The translations under genes and the position numbers were made by a program. This document shows positions 57,907-64,000 of a DNA stretch of 64,000 nt, piece after piece (positions within the stretch are counted from its first letter, which is position 1; every line of letters starts with the position of its first letter). Origin of the DNA: DATLGB01 sp963740765 (GTDB lineage Bacteria; Actinomycetota; Thermoleophilia; Solirubrobacterales; Solirubrobacteraceae); contig CAVUFN010000015.1 in NCBI GenBank assembly GCA_963740765.1, forward strand, positions 62,001 to 126,000, given 5' to 3'. The notes under the pieces are model-generated. The model was given only the letters and a program-made list of their open reading frames with translations, had not been told where the DNA came from and searched no databases.

Positions 57907-59051
57907 CTACTGGCGCAGGATCCACTCGGCGAGGAAGGGCTCGCTGATGGACACGTGGCCGCGGCGGCGGACGACGAGCTCGTCGCGCTCGAGCGCGTCG
58001 AGCGCCTTCTGGATCGTGGACGGGGCCGGCAGCCCGTGGCGGGCGCGGTACTCGCCGCCGAGGACGTGGCCCGGCTCGCGGGCGAGGGCCTGCAGCACCG
58101 CGCGCTGCTTGCCCGAGGCGCGCGACCAGGCCAGGCGTGAAGTGCGCGTGCTCGGAGCGCAGCACGCCGTCGAGCGCCTCGGCGACGCGCGTCCGCCGTC
58201 GCCACGCCGCGAGCCGGCGTCTCCTGCCAGGTGAAGTAGCAGAGCTCCTGCGTCCCGTACGGGTGGCCCGCGGGTGATGCCGAGGACCGCGTCGAGCCCG
58301 TCGTCGGCGATCCGCTTGCCCGTGGCGGCGAAGCGCGCGGCGATGTGGCCGCGGAAGTGCGCGGGGGAGATGACGTCCGAGCTCCACCTGCTTCGCGCTG
58401 CGCCAGAACGGCTCGTTGGCGTCGCTGAACAGCCGCCGGATCATGTGCCGGCGGCTGCCGAGGTAGAGGTGCGCGACCTCGGGCTGCTGCTGGAAGACCG
58501 CGCGCATCAGCTTCGGCAGGCCGGGGTCGATGTCCACGACCTCCTGGAACTCGTCGAGCACCAGGACGACCGGCGCGGTCGCGCTCGGCGGCGAGGCGGC
58601 CCGGCAGCTCCAGCAGCCGCTCGAGCGTCTCGTCGAGGTCCTCGCGCGCGCACGGAGGCCGAGAAGGAGAACGAGAGCGAGCCGTCCTCGGGATCGACGG
58701 TCACGGTGGGCGCCACCCGCAGGCCGCGAGAACACCCGCAGCCGCTCCTTGGCGCGGAACAGCGGCGTGGCGAGGTCGTCGTGGATCGTCTTGGCGAGCT
58801 TGGCGGCCAGCGCCGCCCGCGACGGCGTCGTCATCAGGTCGATCTGGGCGACCAGCACCTTGCTCGGCGATCAGCTGCTGGGCGACCTTCCAGATCAGCG
58901 ACGTCTTGCCGTACCGGCGCGGCGCGAGCACGACGACGTCCTGGCCGTTGTGCGCGTCGGCGAGCAGCTCGGCCACCTCTGCCTCGCGGTCGGTGAACGC
59001 CTCGTCCAGCGCGAGCGCGCCGAAGCGGAACGGGTTGATGACGGGGGCCAC
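57907..59051 (-). CDS. Archaeal-type AAA ATPase with C-terminal winged helix, frameshifted
   Basis: GTG 59051 begins APVINPFRFGALALDEAFTD then REAEVAELLADAHNGQD. The Walker A variant is LAPRRYGKTSLIWKVAQQ, as in the Arch_ATPase/MJ-type STAND-like family. ATAPVVLVLDEFQEVVDIDP is the Walker B block. YLGSRRHMIRRLFSDANEPF and GHPYGTQELCYFTW continue the family pattern. A winged helix near the end (TIQKALDALERDELVVRRRG) could bind DNA. About eight shifts occur between 58090 and 58870. Members of this family occur in mobile and defence-like contexts, but the role is unknown. It is directly downstream of the Mce operon with its own promoter. Confidence 0.83.
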
Positions 59052-59103
59052 ACCCCCAATATACAGAACGCTATAACGCCACTTGGCGTAACGCTGGTCG
59101 GCG
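59052..59103 (-). promoter_or_regulatory. Promoter of the ATPase gene with repeated GCGTTA half-sites
   Basis: On the minus strand TATATT lies about 8 bases before GTG 59051, too close for a leader, so the transcript is probably leaderless. Upstream, in 59064-59106, half-sites GTAACGCC, GCGTTACGCC and GGCGTTATAGCG form nested inverted repeats. One is a perfect 7-bp stem (GTAACGC/GCGTTAC), another is ACGCCA/TGGCGT. They could be an operator or the terminator of the preceding mce gene, or both. Confidence 0.55.
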
Positions 59104-60531
59104 TTACCGCGGGAGGAGCTTCACGTGCGGGTAGGAGCGCAGCTCACCGCGGAAGTCGAACTTCGGTGCGACCTCGCACGGCGGCGACGGCTGCCCGACC
59201 GGCGGGATGGTCTGCCGGGTTGTCGACGTTGCGGCAGTCCAGCGCCTTGAGGTGCGTGCGCACGTCGAGCAGCGCGCCGGGCAGCGGATAGGCGTTGTGC
59301 CGGTTGGTGGGGTTGCGCGTCGAGGCGTTGGCGGGCGTCTCGTCGTTGATGATCAGCAGCGTGCGCAGGATCCGCTGGGTCGTCCCGTCGGACGTCGTGA
59401 CCGGGAAGTTGACGGCCGCCGCGATGCGGGCGGCGGCGCCGACATGTCCTGGCGGTACCGGCCGAGGTAGTCGGCGACCGGGATCAGCTCGCGGCCGGCG
59501 ACGTTGATCGTCTTGAACGACCGGGTGGGCCGTCTGGAGGATGCGGGTGAGGCTCGGCAGGCCCGCGGCGCGGCGGAGGTGATGGTCGGGCCCAGGGCGT
59601 CGAAGGTGCGGCGCAGCTCGGGCGCGAGGCGGGCGCCGGCGACGCAGGGCGGGCCGCAGCAGCGGGATCGGCGGGCCGCAGCGCGCGCAGGGTCGGCCGC
59701 GCCTCGAGCGCGACGACGTCGATGTCGCGCAGCGCCGCGCGGGTCTCGCGCAGGAAGGGCGGGAACGCCTTCACGGTCTCCGTGAGGCTCTCGTTCTGCG
59801 CGCGGCGGTGGCGTCGAAGACCTGGTTGCCGGCGCGGATCAGCGACCGCAGGTCGTCCTGGCGCGACGCCGATCGCGCGCAGCGCGGCGCCGCTGTCGCG
59901 GATGAGCGTCTGCAGCGAGCCCTTCTGCTTGTCGAGCGAGGTCGAGCAGGTCGGCGGCGGCCTCGGAGGTCGGGCGCGAGGTTGCCGAGCGCGGCGTTGA
60001 CGTCGGCCGAGCGCTCGTCGAGCACCTTCGCCGTGTCGCGCAGGAACTGGGTGAAGGCGAGGCGGGTCGGCGCGTCGAAGGCGCCCAGCACCTCGTCGAC
60101 CTGCTGGACGTTGCCGAGGTTGCGCGCGGTCGAGCGTCCCGTTCTCCGGCAGGCTCGGCGGCGTCCTGCGAGCCCGGGCGTCAGCGCCACGAACGCCTCG
60201 CCGAGCAGCGACTTGAAGCGCACGATCGCCCGCGTGTCCTTCGGGACGGGCGCGTAGTCCGCGTCCATCTCGACGCAGCACGTCGGCGCCGCGGCGGGCG
60301 CGCTTGACGGAGATGACCTTGCCGACGCTGACGCCGGCGATGCGGACGTCGGCGTTGGGGGTCATCTGCGACGCCTCCGTCCCGAAGACGACGTGGAAGC
60401 GGTAGCCGTGCGCCTCGAACGGCGTCGGGCCGCCGAACGACTTCCACACGAACAGCGTGAAGCCGAAGCACGACAGCGCGAACGACGGCGGCGACGAGGA
60501 TCAGGCTGAGCTTGGGTGCCTTGAGGCCCAT
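59104..60531 (-). CDS. Mce-family (MlaD-domain) lipid import subunit, last gene of operon, frameshifted
   Basis: ATG 60531 begins GLKAPKLSLILVAAV, a membrane anchor continuing into LSCFGFTLFVWKSFGGPTPF. The MlaD/MCE domain is FHVVFGTEASQMTPNADVRI then AGVSVGKVISVKR. A long helical region and a Pro-rich C-terminus ending YPHVKLLPR complete it. Mce subunits form the periplasmic tunnel of ABC lipid importers with YrbE permeases. It is broken by at least ten extra bases. Stop TAA at 59104. It starts three bases after the upstream gene's TGA. Confidence 0.85.
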
Positions 60532-60534
60532 GGG

Positions 60535-61826
60535 TCAGCTCAGCGGGCAGACCGGGAGGGTGGCCAGGATGGTCGGCAGCAGCGCGCTGAGCAGGCTGTC
60601 CGGACGGCGAGCGAGTCGCAGGAGAAGAGGGCGAGGCCGCGGGTGACGGCGCCCTGGGCGTCCTGCGATGGAGCCGCATCGACGCGGCGTTGTGCGCGAA
60701 CCAGGCGAGCCAGTACAGGTAGCCCTCGTCGCTGCCCTCGCGGGTTGAAGGCGAGCGCGTTGACGGCGTAGTTGAGGACCTGGAAGGCGCGCGAGAGGTC
60801 GGGCGTCTGGCGGTCAGCGCCTGCGGTGGTCGGGCCGAGGTCGCGCGCGAGCGGCTGCAGCTCGCGGACCAGCGGCCGGAGCTTGGTCGCGCAGGACCGG
60901 GCGGTGCGTTGCGCACCAGCGGCGCGGTGTCGCGCAGCGCGCCCGGCAGCTTGCGGACGGCCGGCAGCAGGCGCGTCGAGCGTCGGGCCGAGCTCGTCGG
61001 AGAAGACCGCGGGCGTCGTCGAGGCTCGAGCGGATGCTCGACAGCGTGCCGGGCAGCCGGTCCGAGGCTGCCGCGCAGGTTGCCCTCCTGGCTGGCGACG
61101 GCCTCCAGCGTGGCGTTGGCGGTCTGCACGACGCTCGCCGATCTCCTCGTCCTTCGTGGCGGCCGCCTTGGTCAGCACGGCGAGGTTGGTGACGAGCCGC
61201 TTGAGCTCGTCGCGCCGCGCGGCGAGCGCGCCGGTGATCTCGCTGGGTCTGCTCGCGCGGTCGGGCCGAGGGCGCGGAAGAGGCGGTTGAGGTCCTGCCC
61301 GCGGCCCGTCGGTGCCCTGCGCGAAGCCGGAGACGAACAGGTCGAAGTAGTCGCGCGTGTCGGCGTCGAGCGCGTTGGTCAGCTCGTCGGAGTCGACCGG
61401 CGGGCTGGTGTTGGCGACGGTGATCACGCCGCCGTCCTTCATCGGCTTGGCCGGCGGACGGCCCGGGCCGAGCTCCATGACGCAGGTCCTTGAGCGGCGT
61501 GTCGGCGATCAGCTCCGCCTTCGCGTTCTCGTAGACGTGCGGGAGCTTCTCCGGGTCGATCTCCATCGCGATGCGCCCGCGGCCGTTGACGAGCTTGGAG
61601 CCCGAGATCTGGCCGACGCGGACGCCGGCGACGTTGACCGCCTGGCCGAGGCCGGCGGCGAGCCCGCTGGTGGACGTGCACGTCCGCGTAGATCGTGTAG
61701 CGGTCCTGCGTGGGCAGGCGCAGCCGCTGGTTGATGAGGATGTAGGTGCCGGAGATGAACGCGAGGATCACCAGGAAGGCGATCGCGGCGACGAAGCGCC
61801 CGTAGGTCGCGGATGGCGCGCTTCAT
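60535..61826 (-). CDS. Mce-family (MlaD-domain) lipid import subunit, frameshifted
   Basis: ATG 61826 starts KRAIRDYGRF-like sequence and a membrane helix (VILAFISGTYILINQRLRLP). The MCE domain contains DRYTIYADVHV and a GQAVNVAGVRVGQI-type strand in a shifted frame. ITVANTSPPVDSDELTNALD and TRDYFDLFVSGFAQGTDG are characteristic of the helical Mce tail. It ends LLPTILATLPVCPLS at 60535. At least eight extra bases occur. Overlaps the upstream gene's stop by ATGA. Confidence 0.83.
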
Positions 61827-63363
61827 CGCCTCGTCCCCGCTTCGGGTGCCCTGCCTGAGCTCGCGATCGCTGTCGCGCCGTCCGGTCGCCGTCGAGCGGC
61901 CGTCGGCTGTCGGCGCGCGACGTGGCGCACGGCGAGCCGCGGTCTCGGTGGGCACGCCCGCGTTCGTGCGCTGGGTGAGGTCGGGCAGCGCCTGGTCGGC
62001 GCACGGGCGCGTCGGGCCGGTGCGGCGGGACGCGGCCCGGGCCGAGGTAGGTCGGGCGCGATCCGGCGATCGGCTCGCTGCGACGTCCCGACGAGCTGGC
62101 CGAGGCCGGGGACCGAGCCCGGTGGAGAGCGACGTTCTCGCCCGACGCCGTTGAGGTAGCGCGAGCTGAAGCCGTTGCCGTCGAAGTTCTGCGCGAAGCC
62201 GACGACGGCCGACGCCGGCCTGGGCGAGCTCCTGCCAGACCTGCAGGTCGGTCGACAGCGCGCCGTCGGCGCAGCTTCGGCGGTCAGCACCGGGACGGCG
62301 TGGGTGCGCAGGCAGTCACATCACCGGCGTGACCAGGCCGGAACAGCGTGTTGAGGCGGGTCTCGAGCGCCGGCAGGCCGCGCGACGGTCGGGGTCGAGC
62401 GCGGTCGAGCGGCGCCGGGCAGCTCGCGCGGCGGAGGTCAGGCCGCGCAGCTGGGCGAGCGTCTGCGCGGTGTCGTCGAGGATCGGCGGCGAGATCCGCA
62501 GCGACGGGCGCAGCTCGGAGATGAAGCTCGCGGAACGACGGGCTGGACGGCGTCGAGGCTGTCGAGCGCGCGCGGCGTCTCGCGGATCAGCGCCGTCGAT
62601 CTCGCGGATGCGACGCCGCGACCTGCGCGTCGCGCGACGCCAGCGCCGTCGTCGTGCGGTTGAGGTTGGTGACCAGGCCGCGCAGCTCGTTCTCGCGCGC
62701 GGCCAGCGCCGCGGTGATCTTGCTGGTGGACGCGATGCCCTCCGAGACGTCGTGGGGCGTGCTGCCGCGGCCGGCCTCCGCGATCTGCGCGGTGTCGCGC
62801 AGGACCGGCCCGAAGGCGACGACGGCCCGGCCGAGGCCCTCCGCGCCGCCGTTGTCGAGGCCCGTGTCGAACTCCTTGATGATCGACCGCAGCTCGCCGA
62901 GCGTGCCCTGGTCGAACGAGGTCAGGATCTGATGCAGCTGCACCGGGCACGGCCGTCTGGTCTGCGCGGCAGGACGGACCCGTCGGCGAGCACGGGCGCG
63001 CTCGGGCTGCCCGGGCTGAGCTCCACGAAGAAGCCGCCCTCGAGGAACAGCCGCGGGCGGATCCGCACGCGCGCGTCCTTGTGCAGCGGCAGCGCGGTGT
63101 CCTTGAGCTCCATCTCGACCTGGGTGAGGCCGTCCGGGCCCTTCTCGACGCCGGTGACCTTGCCGACGGTCACGCCCGCGATGCGCACGGGGGAGAAGCC
63201 GACGACGAGCTGGTTGGAGGACTGCGAAGTTCGCGCTCACGCTGGTAGCCGTGCACGAACGGGATGCGCTTCGTGAAGACGAAGTACGACGCCGACGCGA
63301 CGATCGAGCGCGATGCGCGACGAACGCCAGCATCAGGCGGTTGCGGGCCGCGGCGGCGCTCAT
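61823..63363 (-). CDS. Mce-family (MlaD-domain) lipid import subunit, frameshifted
   Basis: ATG 63363 starts SAAAARNRLMLAFV (membrane anchor). The MCE domain reads VGFSPVRIAGVTVGKVTGVE, then MELKDTALPLHKDARVRIRP and RLFLEGGFFVELSPGSPSAP, the clearest MlaD domain in the window. The helical tail has LGELRSIIKEFDTGLDNGGA and STSKITAALAARENELRGLV. The C-terminal end is heavily shifted and only roughly placed. The stop overlaps the next ATG. The subunit letter in the MceA-F series is not assignable without alignment. Confidence 0.83.
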
Positions 63364-64000
63364 CGCGTCGCTCCCGGGATCGTGTCGAGCAGGCCGGCGG
63401 CGCGGGCGAGGCGCGTCGCGTTCTGCGGCGGGCGGCGTCTCGTCCAGCGGGCCGGCCGGCTCGGTGCGAGGGCGGGTTGCCGATGACGACTGCCGGGCGC
63501 GAACGGCTCGTTGCCGGCCTCGCACTCCGTCTCGTTCATGCGCGGGTACGGGTTGAAGTGCAGGTTCGGGGACGGGGTCGTCGCCCGGAAGCCCTGCTCG
63601 AGCGCCGATGAGCGGGAGGAAGCTCAGCCACGTGCCCTGCTCGTCGCCGCGCGACACGGCCTCGGACTGGTTGCGCAGGTTGACGCCGAGCAGGTTGCAG
63701 CCGACCTGGGCGGCGCGCAGGCCGCTCACGGTCGGGTCGAGCAGGCGCAGCGCTGTCGGTGAGGCGGCGCACGCGCGCCGACGGCGTGGCCGGGTCGCGG
63801 CGCCACGGTGCCGGCGACGCGCAGCGACGCGTGCTCAGCGGGTCGGTGAGCTCGCGCGTGCGCACGCAGGGCCGTCGTGCCCGACTGCAGGGCGGCCGAG
63901 AGCTCGCGGGTCGTGCGCGGCAGCTCGCGCGTGCCGGCCGCGCAGGCCGCCGGTGATGTCGGCGAGGTCGCGCAGCACCGGGGTGACGTCGGTGAGCGCC
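63360..64000 (-). CDS. Mce-family subunit, 5' end beyond the window, frameshifted
   Basis: Only the C-terminal ~210 residues are present. They contain the helical tail (LTDVTPVLRDLADITGGLRG near the right edge) and an end domain (AAQVGCNLLGVNLRNQSEAV, then GDEQGTWLSFLPLIG). The stop TGA 63360-63362 overlaps the ATG of the next mce gene. It is assigned to the Mce operon by position and by the tail pattern. The rest of the operon, expected to include YrbE permeases, lies to the right. Confidence 0.72.

Overview
This is very GC-rich DNA (low-to-mid 70s % by eye) from an actinobacterium, most likely of the class Thermoleophilia (Solirubrobacter/Conexibacter/Patulibacter type). That is inferred from gene content: a multi-subunit Mce operon, FAS-II with an acyl-CoA carboxylase beta subunit, MoxR/DUF58 envelope genes, many secreted proteins with Lys/Arg-rich C-terminal beta domains, and GTG starts with 4-base ATGA/GTGA overlaps. 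A general caution applies. Many clearly conserved genes are broken by single-base frameshifts, nearly all equivalent to one inserted G or C. I give such genes as one feature spanning all their pieces and say where the frame changes. I think these are consensus errors, not decay.

Layout. 1-2018: end of an unknown gene, then nadC-nadA (NAD synthesis). 2022-6523 (minus): secreted calcium-binding-type repeat protein, small hypothetical, M16 peptidase, secreted metallophosphoesterase. 6593-14335: ftsEX, then an envelope locus (membrane protein, DUF4129, DUF4350, MoxR ATPase, DUF58, SpoIIM-like, RDD). 14346-16947: methyltransferase and gltD. 16995-21214: ctpA-type protease, RNase R, FKBP, smpB and a CDP-archaeol-synthase-like membrane protein. 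21290-27839: secreted propeller, site-2 protease, GCS2 ligase, two-component system, HAD, SRPBCC and NTF2-like proteins.

27941-34589 is a compact fatty acid synthesis operon (fabD, fabH, fabG, acpP, fabF, carboxyltransferase, MaoC dehydratase, fabI). 34589-36054 is an ArsR module with a perfect palindromic operator. 36056-39429 (minus) holds a disulfide oxidoreductase, an ECF sigma factor with zinc anti-sigma factor, and a BaiN/HI0933-type flavoprotein. tmRNA (ssrA) lies at 39761-40124, about 19 kb from its partner smpB.

40256-54740 is one plus-strand run: three large secreted proteins (beta-helix, M14 carboxypeptidase, beta-propeller); a cassette of an acidic 23-residue repeat protein, a JmjC/cupin oxygenase and a sucrase/ferredoxin-like protein; two tandem S15 peptidases; and a stand-alone LigD-type polymerase. 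The acidic-repeat/oxygenase cassette is my best candidate for an undescribed system, possibly a hydroxylated ribosomal peptide or repeat protein. 54737-57530 holds a DHCR24-like FAD oxidase, a TfoX-N protein, an HD hydrolase and a small secreted protein. After a strongly structured intergenic element (57531-57906), the minus strand carries an archaeal-type AAA ATPase with an apparently leaderless promoter, and the last four genes of an Mce operon that runs off the right edge.
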